Notes: generated from the sequence alone by a model not told the origin. A stretch of DNA of 64,000 bases from Rhodosporidiobolus odoratus (GCA_034387635.1 JAOANU010000004.1:558001-622000); one strand, 5' to 3'; counted from the first letter of the stretch, positions 41,284 to 52,664 are shown. Numbers and translations: made by a program.

Positions 41284-42331
41284 CTATCGCCGTACGCTGT
41301 TCGCTTGTTTTTCATGTGCGCTCCGGTCGCTGAAGGCGTAGGCGAGGAAGAAAACCGCGGCGAAAACGAAGACGACCTGGAAGAAGCAGGGTAAGGGTTA
41401 GCACGGCGGGCGAGAAAGGTTGATGAGGCAGAAAGCGGGGGCGAACCAGACGTACCTGGCCACTCCGCAACGTCGAAGAATCGTTAATCAGCCTGCTTTC
41501 TTCCGCCGCCTTTGCCGCTCCAAAAACAGATGTCCCCGCTCGGTAGTGAGAATCTTCGCCCGTCGCACCCTGCCCCGCCCTACTCGCCGCCGCCACCGCC
41601 TGGGCATGTCGAATTCGTGCCCGTTCCGCATAAGCCGAAAAGTGATCCGCCGTCTGCGCGCCACTGGTCCGCCCTCTTCGACTCGCAAACGGGTCTGTAC
41701 GCGCTCCTGCCGCCCCTGCTGCCTGTTCTCCGGCCGAGGTCCCTCGTTTGGGATGCTGCCAAGCGTAGTTTGCTCGTTCTCGCCGTTCATCGTTGTCGGT
41801 ATAGCCTGCTCCTTCTCCTCCCCCCGCGTAGCCCATTCCTCCGCTCGCGGCCGTGTAACCTGGTCGTCGACGATGGGGGGGGACAGACGAGCCCGTCCGG
41901 GAGAGATCGTAGGATTTGCGTTGTTGAGGGTCGGACAGGACTGAATAACTTTGACTGAGTTGCTGGAACCGGGCGGTGCGTTGTTCGGGGGTCTCGGAGG
42001 AGGAAGAGGGAGCGTCGGGGTGGTGTTTTCGCGAGAGCTGCAGGTGAGGACCAAGAGGGGGTCAGTTCGGATCGGATCGGTTCAGCTGAGGAGGGGGAAG
42101 GGAGAAAGAGCTGTGACGGACCTCGTAGAACTTGTCCTTGATCTGCTTGCGTGTGGCGTCCCTCTGGAGACCTAGTACCTGGTAGTGGTCTACGTTTGCT
42201 GACAGCGCAGGTGCGGCGTGAGCAGGTCGAGATGATGAGAAGGATCGAAGGGAGGAGGACGAGGTGAGCTGGGAAGGACTGGGGAAGCGCAGAGCGGTAC
42301 GCAGAGTTGATTGGGAAGTGGATAGCAGCAT
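41284..42331 (-). CDS. Mitochondrial J-domain (DnaJ-like) protein with C-terminal membrane segment
   Basis: From ATG 42331 the N-terminus MLLSTSQSTLRTALRF, continuing SSSLRSFSSSRPAHA, is a mitochondrial presequence. The J-domain begins NVDHYQVLGLQRDATRKQIK and continues across an intron (~42035-42123) into LSRKHHPDAP, which carries the essential His-Pro-Asp, then FQQLSQSYSVLSDPQQRKSY. A Gly/Ala/Arg-rich region follows. After an intron near 41372-41455 a hydrophobic stretch VVFVFAAVFFLAYAF precedes SDRSAHEKQANSVRR and TAG 41284-41286. Such proteins recruit and stimulate mitochondrial Hsp70. The tail anchor suggests an inner-membrane J-protein of the small DNAJC type rather than Mdj1, which has zinc-finger repeats, or Pam18, which has an N-terminal TM. 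An eight-C run near 41880 is in frame as read. Confidence 0.82.
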
Positions 42332-42809
42332 CCCAGCTTGATATAGTATCGTATGTAATGGTCTAGTAAAGAAGCAAACCCATTTCTCCCCTCCGTTACA
42401 TCGCGATTTTACAGTAAATCTGATTCTCACTTCCGCAATAATGCTGCCATCTGCGCATGCTGTCCGAGTGACATCTGGCGCACGAGTCGAGGTAGAGGGA
42501 CTGCAGCGTGCACGTACGCTTCCTCCTTTCCCTTTTTCCGTCTTGCGCCCGTTCTCTTCGCCCTCCCCAGGCTCTCACCGCCGAGTTCTCTCCGCTGAGC
42601 GTGCGCACTACCAACCAGCCTTGCCCGTGCGGGCTACAACTATCGGCCAGCAAGCCTAGCTGTACGTTTCGTGATGGGCGATGCCGTACAGGCTTTTCTC
42701 CTCGTTCCCTCGCTGCTTTCCCGACGGCCAAGTGCTGCAGGGAGCACACAGATACCGTTAAGGCACCGCAATGGCCGGACATGTGTCTAGAAAGTAACAC
42801 CCTCGCGCC
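42332..42809. other. Intergenic: promoter of the J-protein gene and 3' end of ARG8
   Basis: About 478 bases. Frames on both strands are open for up to 130-150 codons but have no recognisable domain and overlap the ARG8 coding end. They are treated as shadows. Confidence 0.4.
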
Positions 42810-44541
42810 CTACAGTCCTTCCGCTTCCCGGTTGAGCACCACCAACGCGCTCTCCAGCACATCCACACACTTCTCCACCTCCTTCTCGTTGACCGTCAAA
42901 CTCGGCACAAACCTGACCGTCTGCTTCCCACAGCTAAGCACGAGAACTCCTCGTTCCCTCATAAGCTTGACGGTCCGTTGAACGTAGGCATCGGATTTAA
43001 AAGGGAGACCGAGGACGAGTCCTCGTCCACGAGGGGGACCGGCGACGAGGCGAGGGAAAAGAGATGGGAGAGCGGAGAGGCGAGAGTGGAGAGAGGAACC
43101 GACTTCGGAGACGTGGGAGAGGAAGGAAGGAGTGGCGAGACGGGAAACGACGTGGTGTGCTACCCGGGTTTGCAAGGGTTGACCACTGCAGGAGGTTGCG
43201 TTCAACTTTTCGATTTGAGAAGGGCGAGTAGAAACGGGAGAGTCGCTTACCCGAAGGTCGTGCCGTGGTCTCCGATCTTGATCACATCCGCAACCTTGTC
43301 CTTCATCAAGATCGCGCCAACAGGCAGGCCGTTCGCTAGCGGCTTGGCCATGGTGATAATGTCGGGGTGGCAGTCAACCGGGAAGGAGCCGTGAGCCCAA
43401 AGCGAGCCGGTACGACCAAGACCACACTGGACAAGGGGGAGACGGTCAGCGAGCAACAGGACAAGACAGACGAAAGAGCTTACCTGAATCTCGTCAAAGA
43501 TGAGAAGTGCACCGACCTCGTCGCACCTCTTCCGGAGAGCGCGAAGGAAGTCCTCGCTTGCCTCGAGGATACCGCCTTCACCCTGCAGATAGAGAAATGT
43601 GAGCAGCATGAACATAGAAGACGAGATGGATGCACACCTGAATCGGCTCGACAATGACACCGCATGTCTTCTCCGTGATAGCCTCGTTGATACTGGAGAT
43701 GTCGTTGAGCGTAGCAGGCTTGAAGCCCGGAACGAGGGGAGAGAAGGGGAGCTGGTACTTCTCCTGCCAAGTGGCGGAGAGAGCGCCCATGCTGCGGCCG
43801 TGGAAGCCATCGCGGAACGACACAATCTCGACCTTCTCGTCGGTCGGGGCCGTCACACCTTTCTCGGCACCCTTTGCGTTGGCGAGGGTCGAGACGTGCT
43901 TGCCGTACTTGCGGACAAACTTGAGGGCACCCTCGTTCGACTCGGTACCCGAGTTGGTGAAGAAGACCTTGAGTCCACCGTCCTCCGCCTGGCCATTGGC
44001 CTCGGCCGCATCCTTTGCGTACCCCAGTCCACCAAACTCTTTGGTCTTCTGCACGAGCAAGTACGCCAACTCGCCACTCCACTCATTGTGCCACAGATTC
44101 GAGTTGTGTACAAGCTTGCGCGACTGATCCTGCAGAACCTTGGCGACGCCCTCGTCGGCGTGACCCAGGGCGTTGACTGCGATACCACCGGAAAAGTCGA
44201 GGAACTCGCGGTTCTGGGTGTCGTAGACCTTGCAGCCTTTGCCGCGGGTGAGGATGAAGGAGGGACGGGCGTAGGTGTTGAGGGTAACGGCGGACTGTGT
44301 ATAGCGCAAGAGTGTGAGCACGATAAGGGCAGGGGGAAATGCAGGAAAGGGAGCTTACATGCTTCTTGAGGCGAGCAGCCACGTCGGCGGGTACTTCGTC
44401 GTCTCTGTGAGTGGGTTGGAGGTGCTCCATGTTGGCTTTTGGACTCGCATGTTGGCGTGCTGAGGTAGACAAGGGAGAGAAAGCGGGAGATGAGCGGAGA
44501 GGGCGGGCGAGGCGAGCGCAAGCTGCTGGTCGGGTAAGCAT
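42810..44541 (-). CDS. ARG8: Acetylornithine aminotransferase, mitochondrial (class III PLP)
   Basis: The enzyme converts N-acetylglutamate semialdehyde to N-acetylornithine in mitochondrial arginine synthesis. From ATG 44541 (or the ATG two codons upstream at 44547) the presequence [19 protein letters not shown] leads to [59 protein letters not shown] and [20 protein letters not shown]. Then come [36 protein letters not shown] and [19 protein letters not shown], and the PLP lysine segment [18 protein letters not shown]. After the last intron [17 protein letters not shown] is read, ending [20 protein letters not shown] and the GEGG motif fit ArgD/Arg8; ornithine aminotransferase is less likely. 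It is divergent from the CLASP gene with only ~145 bp between starts. That promoter carries a TGACTC. Confidence 0.93.
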
Positions 44542-44686
44542 GGTCAAGGACCGCGTGTATGTGTAGAGTCTGTCGGTCCCGAGGGTATACGAGGGGTTCT
44601 AGCAGCAGACAACGAGATCAACTTTCATCTCTTGATCACTTGATTGCTCGCTTGACTCGATCCGACTGTTTAACGGTATCACGAGG
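44542..44686. promoter_or_regulatory. Short bidirectional promoter ARG8 / CLASP with TGACTC
   Basis: Only 145 bases separate the start codons. TGACTC lies at 44653-44658 (followed by G rather than A), a Gcn4-like core consistent with amino-acid control of ARG8. Whether it also affects the microtubule gene is unknown. Confidence 0.45.
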
Positions 44687-47600
44687 ATGGATTGGAGTCA
44701 CTTGCAACCTGGGCTCAGTCACACGGGTCCGTCCTGCCCACTCTGGCTCTCTCCCGGTTGATTCGCTCATCTCGCTCAACTTGTCGTCAACAGACAACGA
44801 CAAGCGCATTCAAGCCTTGGGACACCTCAGGGACGAGTTACAGCAGACTGCAGAGGTATGCTTCCCTCTCTCTTACAAGACATAGCACGAGCTGACGGTT
44901 TGGTTTCTTGTCCAGCTCGTCGACCCCGACTCCCTCGCAACCCTCCTCAGGACCTCCCTCAAGTCCAATAATGCCTACGTCTCCAATGCTGCCCTCTCTT
45001 GTCTACCGCACTTCTTCCCTCGCATCGTCTCCGAAGCATCCGACAGCCCCTCTCCGTCTCAGCGAGCCCACACGCTCAAACATGCTTTCTCCCTCCTTCT
45101 TCCGCTCGACAAGCTCGGAGACGCGAAGGCAGCCACTCGGGACCTGGCTCGAGATGCAGTCATTAGCGCCGCGCGGACTAGCCTGCGATTAGGCGTGACT
45201 GCGGGCACTACTGGAAAGGACAAGGACGGACCGTGGCAGGTTCTGGAAAAAGGCATGCAGGATCATGCCTTCAAGAGCAAGAACGCAAAAGCGAGGGAGC
45301 AAGTGCGTCCTATCAAGTTCTGCCCCTCGATCACCGCTCATACCTTCTTTACAGTCGTTGCACTACCTTGCCGGCATCCGCTGCCCCCCTCCTGAATACG
45401 CCATTCCGCTGCCGTCCCTTAAGCCATACACGCCACTCCTCCTCCCACTCCTATCGGATTCCGATTCTACCGTTCGCTCTCTTGCCCTTCACACAACAAT
45501 AAGCGTCTTCGGTCACCCCTCCGTCACTGCCCCTGCGAAGGCAGATCTCAAGAAAGCAATGGCAAAACTCGATGTAGCAAAGAAGGTTCAGGACCAGATT
45601 TTAAGTGCTGTGCTGGGTGGTGGGTCGAGCGCTTCTATGCTCGAGCGAAGCCCCAGTCAGGCGAGCTTGTCCAGCGCTGGCGGGAAGAGTGAGTCATCTC
45701 GGAATGGGGGGTCTGCTCGCTCGGCAACCTCCTCCCACCATCCTCCTCTGCCAGCGCCTGCCGCCGACGGTCCTGCTCGACGGACTCGCTCGCAACAAGC
45801 TACTACAACCTCGACTACCGCCCACACCCCTTCCCTTCTCGCTTCTCTCCCTGCCACCGCTTTCCCCTCAGATCCTTCAGCCGTCCACGCACCCTCATCT
45901 GGAGACCTCTCTCCCGTCTACATCGCGTCCGAACGAGATTTACGAGCCGAGTTTGATGCCATGAAACCGGGTTTCGGGGGGAAAGAAACGGAGCACAACT
46001 GGCAGGTCAGGGATCGCAGTATTGCCACGATCAGAGGAATGCTGTTGGGTGGAATTGCGAACGGAGAGCTACAGGCGGCCTTTGTCAAAGCAGTCAAGGA
46101 GGTAGCGGACGGCATTGCCAAAATCGTCTGTACCGTTCCTCCGATTCTTCTACGTTCACAGTCTCACCTTCACCCCTGCAGTCCTCCTCCCTTCGAACTA
46201 CCCTCGCCATGTCTGCCCTTGCTCTTATCGCCGAGATCGCCTCCTCCCTTCCGCCTCACCAGCTCGACCTTTTCCTTGACCCTTTCCTCTCTCACTGCCT
46301 GAGCATGGCTGGCCAAACAAAGAAGATCGTCGCTTCCGCCTCGCAGTCCACCGTCTCAGTCTTCCTCGAGCGCAGCACCTATCACCTTCGTACCCTTCAA
46401 CTGCTCGTCGCCACCCTCTCCGAGAAGACCGTCTCAGCCAGGCAGTTCGCCTCCCAACATTTCGTTATCTTCCTCCGCGCCCATGGTAGCCGCTCGAAAG
46501 CGGCCATTGACTCGACCGGCGGAGCAGACGAGCTCGAAGCCGCGATCAAGAAAGCGTTGGCGGATCAGAATGCGCAGGTGAGGGAAAGCGGCCGGACGGC
46601 GTTTTGGGAGTTTGAACGAGGGTGGGCCCAGAGGGCGGAGAAGATCATGGCGGGATTGGATGCGAACGGGAGGAAGTTGCTGGAAAAGGCCAGGCCGGCG
46701 GAAGAAGCGGCAGCTGGACCAGCGGCGGCTGCCCCGATCGCGGCGAAGAAAGCCTCAACGGGGCATCCTGCGGCAACGGCAGCTGTTGCAGGCGGGACGA
46801 AGAAGCCCAGCGTTAGGGAGATGATGATGGCTGCGCGGCGGAAGAAGCAAGAAGCAGAAGCCAATGGCGGTGGCCAAGCGGATGGGTTCTTGCCAGAAGA
46901 GCCGGTGTCGACACCTGTCAAGGCCAGCCCAGCAGCGTCGAGTCTATCTAGTCCGGCTAGCGCCCTGAGAACGTCGACGAGCTCTGCCGGTACACCCTCC
47001 CGCATTGCTCGAGCTAGCCTTTCTCCGCCTCGCAGCGCGTCGACGGCAAAAGGCGGCTTCCTTTTCCCTTCGACAGCTTCACCGCGTCCATCACCACTCG
47101 CGCCACCCCAGCCTGCAGATGATGATGACACGGGCTCTATCGAGGAAGAACCCACACCCGAGACGCCGTCTAGCCCAAACAACGATCTCATGCACTCTCC
47201 TTCGCCATTCCGTCTTCGATCTCCCCTTCCTTCCGCATCCCTTGCCGCTGCTTCACCACAAGCCGCTCCCTCGCGTCCCTCTCCTGCTCCGGCCATGCGG
47301 CACAACCCTTCTCAGTCCTCCCTCGCTTCCTCGGCCACCTCCGCCGACTGCACCTCCTCCCGCTCTCCTCGCACCGGCCGAACAAATATCGTCCCCGAAC
47401 CGATAGTAGACGATGCCCTGCGCGAACAAGCGATGCAAGCTGAACAAGCTGCGCAACGCCTGCTCGAACTGGCGGAGGATGAAGCGGAGGATGGAGCGGC
47501 AGAGGTTATCGAGCCGAGAGCCGCTACGCCAAAGGCGCAGAGAGTACTGCCGAGTGGGATCGTCAGCGCGGGTGGTATGCAAACGCCGCTGACCCACCCG

Positions 47601-48837
47601 GCACGGACCAAGATCGGAGCGGCTGCAGGGAAGACATTCGAGAATAGCCCAGATCCGAGAGATGGAGCGGGTGGTGGTAAGGGAACGTGGTGGATGAGGC
47701 AAGGTGACAGTGCGCTCTTTCCCTCTCGGTTCCCTCTCCGTGCTAGCGAGCTGACGAGTAACGTTCCGCAGATCTACCGCCGGCCCCAACTCTACCCGCC
47801 GACTCTCCCTCCCGCACTGCCGAAATCTCCTCACACATCACTTCACTCCAATCGCTTTCGATCGATGCGCCTTCTCTCCGCAAACTCTCGGCGCTGTCAA
47901 AAGAAAGGCCTGTGCGAGAAGCGCCCGAAGACGAGAATCTCGAGGATGAACCGATGACGCCTAGCAAGAATGGGACAGCAAGTAATGGCAGTGCGGGTAA
48001 AACGACGGCGAAATGGTGGGTCGAGGAGCGGAGGTTTGAGAAAGTCTATGAAGGGCTTAGGGCGTTCTTACTGAAGGAGAAAGTAGTGGAGGTACGTTCC
48101 TTGGTCCGTGACTTTTTCAGTTGCCGCTCCGCTAACCGATTTGGCCCTTATCTTGTTTTCGCAGACGGGGCTGGCCCGCGATATCGCTCTCCTTCTGCTG
48201 AAGGACCTGGTTGAAAACCAGTTTCCATGTTTCAGCGGGGAAGAGGCCGGCCTCTTTGATTTGCTCTTCAAGTTGCGGGAAGATCCGTCCCGAACTGTGC
48301 GTCGCGCTCCTCTGCCACGTCTCCATAAAGTTCTCCGTTCCCGCCCTTTGAATGCTGACAGGGAGATCGCGCAGTCTATTGCCGCCACCGAGTCCATCGC
48401 CACCCTTTTCGCCGCCCGCCTCGAACCCGTCTATGGTCTCGGCGCGCTCAACCCCTCACTTTCTGCCTACCTCACCTCATCACTCGCATCTCCCGATGCC
48501 ATCGCCCGCTCCTACGGTCTTGGTCTCAAACTGGTGGGTAGCTTCTTCGAGGGCTTACCGGCCGAAGTGCTCGAGGATGTTTTGCCTGGGGCTAGGGACC
48601 TGTTGAAGCGGGTGCGTCCTTCCTTTCGATCTTCAGCCCTGCACAAAGTCTAATGACGATCTCCCATAGGCCCTCAACGACACTCATTCCGGAGATCTTC
48701 GCCGTGCTGCCATCACTGCCCTTGTCTCAGCCCAATCCGTCCTACGCGACGAGCAGCGCCTGACTGAACTCGTTGGTGGACTGGAACGGGACCAGGCGAA
48801 TCTTCTTAGCTACTATTGCGCGAAGAGGGGCGTTTGA
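44687..48837 (+). CDS. STU1: CLASP/Stu1 family microtubule-binding protein (TOG arrays)
   Basis: CLASP proteins promote microtubule rescue and spindle and kinetochore function. Exon 1 is 40 nt (44687-44726): MDWSHLQPGLSHT. It joins in phase 1 after an intron to DNDKRIQALGHLRDELQQTA, the start of a TOG/HEAT array. HEAT-like helices continue with SLATLLRTSLKSNNAYVSNA, SLHYLAGIRCPPPEYAIPLP and VRSLALHTTISVFGHPSV. A linker follows, then a second TOG domain of CLASP_N type: SERDLRAEFDAMKPGFGGKE, NWQVRDRSIATIRGMLLGG, LALIAEIASSLPPHQLDLFL and HFVIFLRAHGSR. A basic Ser/Pro region (~46650-47900) with VREMMMAARRKKQEAE should bind microtubules. The C-terminal HEAT domain reads FEKVYEGLRAFLLKEKVVE, LLLKDLVENQFPCFSGEE and ELVGGLERDQANLLSYY, with TGA at 48835-48837. 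About eight exons are used. Confidence 0.88.
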
Positions 48838-49056
48838 GGGGCGACCCTGTCGCGAAGCACCCGTTTCTTCTTACATCGATTCTGCAAGCAGTTTCTTGTT
48901 CTTTTCGTTGTCTCTCTTCCCACCTGACAAGCAGTAGGTCGTACGGAACTGATGTTGATAATCCACTCTGTTCCCATTCCAATTGTATGCTTTCCGACAT
49001 TGGAGTGATACGAAGAAGTAGGGAGAAAGAGAGAAGGGCGATCGATTCGTTGCCGT

Positions 49057-49867
49057 TTAGGCGTACTTGAGGATGCAGTTCTGCAGGAAAGGGACGATCA
49101 GCTGTTTCCTTTCGAGCTTACGAGCTATGGACATACCGCGACCCAGCCGTTCTGCAGTGAGCAAAAGGAGATCAGAGAAAAGCCCCTGAACACCAATGCT
49201 TGAACCGAGAACGCACCTCGGGCTCGATGAGAGGCAAGACAAAGTTCTCGCCTACGGTAATTGAGGAGCAGTAGGTTGCGGAGCAACCGAGCTGGGAGGC
49301 GGAGGGGTAGGCCTGCAAAGGGTGGAGAATAAGCAGGGATGAGAATGGTAGCAGACGCGTTGCGATGCGACGTACGATGATGGAGTCTGAGGTGTTATAG
49401 TGGCGAAAGAGAAGTAGCAGCGGCAGAGAAGGTCAGCTGGAGTTGCGCAAAGCGACTGCCCAGCAGGCGGGACCGAAGGTAAAAAGTCATCAAAGAAACA
49501 TACAAGTCGACTGTTCCTTCCACGTGGCCGTGGCCGCCTCAATAACATCCTTGATCGCCTTCGTGCTCGAAGCATTCACCCAAGTGTTAGCCTGAGCAAA
49601 CCCACTCGGCATATCCTCCCTTCCATAAATGCACTGCTGGCTCCATTCAGCAGCCTGCTTGGCAAGGGTATTGTTTCCGACGGGGATGTTGGCAAGGCTG
49701 ATGGCTTTGCGAGCTTGGTTAACGTAAGTGAGCCAGTAGGCGTTGGTGAGCGCGGAACCGGGAGTCGCGGGTTGGTCGGGGACGGGGGTGGTGGAAGAAG
49801 CGGGCGCAGGCGAGGCGGACGCGAGGAACGCGGCGGCGAGGGCGAAAAACAGGGAGCGGATCTGCAT
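49057..49867 (-). CDS. Secreted CAP-superfamily-like protein
   Basis: From ATG 49867 a clear signal peptide (MQIRSLFFALAAAFLASASP) precedes a short Pro/Thr linker. Then come YWLTYVNQARKAISLANIPV and LAKQAAEWSQQC, which resemble the N-terminal helices of CAP (SCP/PR-1) proteins. Downstream exons give an 11-nt micro-exon (49376-49386), AYPSASQLGCSATYCSS, VGENFVLPLIEPE and NGWVAQNCILKYA, with TAA at 49057-49059. The LGC...C...NGW...C arrangement matches the C-terminal half of CAP domains. The usual paired active-site His residues and the HYTQ-type motif are not seen, so metal binding may be lost; fungal CAP proteins can bind sterols or lipids. Five exons are inferred. The family call is moderate because overall similarity is low. 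Confidence 0.6.
49376..49386 (-). other. 11-nt micro-exon of the CAP-like gene
   Basis: On the minus strand CACCTCAG precedes ACTCCATCATC, followed by GTACGTCG: an acceptor, 11 coding bases and a donor. It joins the first exon (ending ACTT) to the GCCTACCCC exon in frame, giving Thr-Tyr-Ser-Ile-Ile-Ala-Tyr. Confidence 0.6.
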
Positions 49868-50576
49868 CTCGTATGCGAGTCAATGTTGAGAGGACGCGAT
49901 GGGGTGAAAGATGCAGGAAAGAAGTAAAGAAGCAGCGGAAGAACAAGAAAGAACCGTTACTGTAGCTCCGCCGACATCTTCCGGGTCGAAAGGCAGCTGA
50001 CAACGCCTCCTTTGTATGTCAGCTCCACTTCAACGGTACGCTCGGTGTCCCACAAAAGGCAAGCCGCTCCGCGGGCTCCAATTCTGCACAAAAAGATACG
50101 AAGCGCACAATGCTGGAGGGTTCTCCACCTTGCAGTAGGGCGCATACAGGTCGAGTAACAGCGAGAGGTAGAATACTGAGGGTTGCGGTGTTCCCAGCCG
50201 GCGGACTTGGGGCGATGAGCGGCCAATGAGCGGCGGAGAGGAAAAGTCAGTTGAGAAGGTCATGGCGGTCCGGAGTGGGGAGTTTAGCTCCTCTGCTCGT
50301 CGTGATGCCTTGGGTGCGAGACGAGACTTGACTTTGAACAGGAGAGAGAGGGCAGCAGAGGCCAGCCGCGTGAGAGCTGCCCGCGGCAGATCGAGCGAAG
50401 TTAAGTCGAGTTCCACCGTACATAGCGCTTCTTACCTCGTCCCTCGCGTGGTTCGTGGCAGTTAACGAGGGGCTGCGGTGGGCCAGTGGCAGCAGGAGAA
50501 GCAGCATGGGATGAAGTACAGTACACTCACTGCGCTAAGCCACCCTGACTTCCCAGTCTCCCGAAGTGCGGGCCAT
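49868..50576. other. Intergenic between the CAP-like gene and the transporter gene
   Basis: About 709 bases containing the promoter of the CAP-like gene and the 3' end of the transporter gene. A minus-strand frame (50030-50416) is open for 128 codons but has no recognisable motif and is not called. Confidence 0.4.
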
Positions 50577-52376
50577 TCAGCTTGGCGCAAACTTGTAGAC
50601 GAGGAGTCCAGCTGTAGCGATACCGTAGCCGACGACCTGCATCGGAGTCAGCTGTGATATATAGCATGTCAGCAGGTCGGCAAGCGCAGCAGGCAGTATG
50701 CTATCCCGAACAGCGTTCCGACATCGAAAAGAACGACGTACGCTTTCGCCAAGTAATAACGCAGGAGACACGACGAGTAAGACGTCCTTGACGACCTATG
50801 AAGATGATGATGGTATTCGAATGACAGGCTGATCAGCGATTCTTGATCAGGCGGAGAGCGATGGCGACTATTCACATACCTTGCTCAGACTAAGCAGCAT
50901 AGCGCTCAGCCCAATGAGCATAACCGCGCTCAGATTGAGTAACAGCGTCAAACTTGCGTTACTGGCGATCGTCCATGCTCCCAGATGTGGGATTGCCTCG
51001 AAAGCAGGTCGTCCCTCGAGTATAACGGCGACTAAGAGGTTTATAAGGAAGCAGACCGGGGCGAGGAAGTAAAGGGTCTTGAGGGCGGACATGTTTTGCG
51101 TCGCTTTGGGAGGGCCGGACGCTGAGGAGGTGGTGGGGGAGGGGGCGTTGAGCAAGATCTGAATCAGAGTCACCCGAGTCGCCTCGACGGCGATAGCAAT
51201 CATCTAGAGTTAGGTGAAGCCAAAGCAGCTCGTCACTTCAGCGGTCTGAGGATCGAACCAAGGTGTGAGAAGCACACACCTGGATTGTGAAGCCGATTGT
51301 GCTGAACGCGACTTCTCCGTAACTTGCGATGCCAACTGCACGAGCACGTCTCGGTCTGCGATGAAACGGCTAGCGAAGATGTACAAGGACGCACCGCCAA
51401 CCGAAATGACGATGACTACTCCCAGCAGGTAGAGGCTGAACGCTTTAGTCCGGAAGACGAAGGCCGCGAGGAGAATCGCAACTGGTGAAAAGCTCTTGAG
51501 GATGCTGTGAAGATCGGCAAGGAGACAGCTACGTCAGCAGCTGCGCCCTCACCCGAGGGAGCGCACGAGCATTGTCGGAAATGTCAAGGGGGGAAAGAAC
51601 GGACTGGATGAAGGCAACGCTGCAGTATAGATAAGCGGCATTGGAGAGAACGAGGGACAGAGAGAACAAGCCGGCAATGGGCAAGCTGGCAGGTGGCGCA
51701 GGTCCGGTTCAGCTGTGTGATTGCGTGAGATGGTAAAGGAACTTACGCACATCTCTCTAGCCCAAGTTTGCCAATCCATTTCGACGCTCTGCTGTTTCCA
51801 TCGTTCCCGTTGCGCTCGTTCCGAACCGGGGTCCGCCTCTTCCTCTTCGCCTATCTCCCTGAGTGGTACCGCTGCATACTCACCCTGAGGTACTGGACCG
51901 GAAATGAGCTGAGTGAAGCGGTGCAGTAGGCGGGTCGCTGTCCCCGGCAGTAGGAAAGGAAAAGAGCGTCAAGGGGTTTCCGAGCGATAGGAGTGGAGAG
52001 CAACTTACCGACGCTCTGAAAGGCGAGATGTATCGTGGTCAATGTGACGGGATGGTCGAAGCCTTTCGTAACGAGGATGGAGCGGTCTATGGGGAGGAAG
52101 AGGCAGGTTCAGTTTGGACGGAGCGGGAGGAGAGGGAAAATTGGACATGGGCTTACTTTGGAAGATGACTGCGGTCGACAGCCCTATCCATCCCAGAACT
52201 ATGAGCCAGGGTGGTAGTCCAGGTCTTCTACCGAGAGCGGGAGTTGAGGGAGCATTTAGGTCGCGTTTACCCTCGTGCGACGGGCGACGGCTGATGGCGG
52301 GGCTTGTAGAGGCTGACGGGATAGGTAATAGCAGTGTATCTGGCTTTGATCCAGCGCTTAACAAGGGAGTCGACAT
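50577..52376 (-). CDS. TPT/DMT-family transporter (nucleotide-sugar or triose-phosphate type)
   Basis: From ATG 52376 (MSTPLLSAGSKPDTLLLPIP) a cytosolic lead precedes the first membrane helix LPPWLIVLGWIGLSTAVIF. Further helices follow over about eight exons: LTTIHLAFQSV, LSLVLSNAAYLYCSVAFIQS, SPVAILLAAFVFRTKAFSLY, LLGVVVIVISVGGASLYIF, LYFLAPVCFLINLLVAVILE, ASLTLLLNLSAVMLIGLSAM, and PMQVVGYGIATAGLLVYKF near the TGA at 50577. About ten helices in the EamA/TPT order, with the final GY-x-IA-x-x-G-x-x-x-Y motif, identify the triose-phosphate-translocator branch of the DMT superfamily. In fungi these mostly carry nucleotide sugars into the Golgi or ER. The substrate cannot be read from sequence. 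An acidic/basic hydrophilic loop (about 51790-51860) is inserted early. It is divergent from the mannosyltransferase gene. Confidence 0.78.
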
Positions 52377-52664
52377 GTGTGAACGGGTCAACAATTAGCG
52401 GGAGAAGTGCAACTCCGACTCTGTTTGTGTCAATTCGCGATGCTTAGCTGAAATGGTCTGATGCAGCATGCACACCTCTCCTACCCGTAAGTGAGCGACC
52501 CCAACACCCAGCAGCCTTCGCCTCACCGACTACCTGCCATCTCCTCCGCAGCTCTCTCGTTCGGCGCAGTCCTCCCTTCCAAGGCATCGCTGCGCTCCTG
52601 CTATACACCAACGGCTGCATCAAAGTAGCGGCAACGCAAGTCTGGTCTCCAGGTGCTACGCGCG
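52377..52664. promoter_or_regulatory. Divergent promoter of the transporter and mannosyltransferase genes
   Basis: About 288 bases lie between the start codons. Sharing a promoter between a Golgi-type sugar transporter and a Golgi glycosyltransferase would be functionally sensible, but co-regulation is inference. Confidence 0.35.

Noticed and set aside
50030..50416. 128-codon minus-strand frame upstream of the CAP-like gene
   Set aside because: No conserved motif, no signal or membrane segment, and it sits where the transporter 3' UTR and CAP-like promoter are expected.
51245..51275. Possible tRNA B box (GGTTCGATCC on the minus strand)
   Set aside because: Flanking bases do not form a T-arm and no A box, anticodon arm or acceptor stem fits; it lies in the transporter gene.
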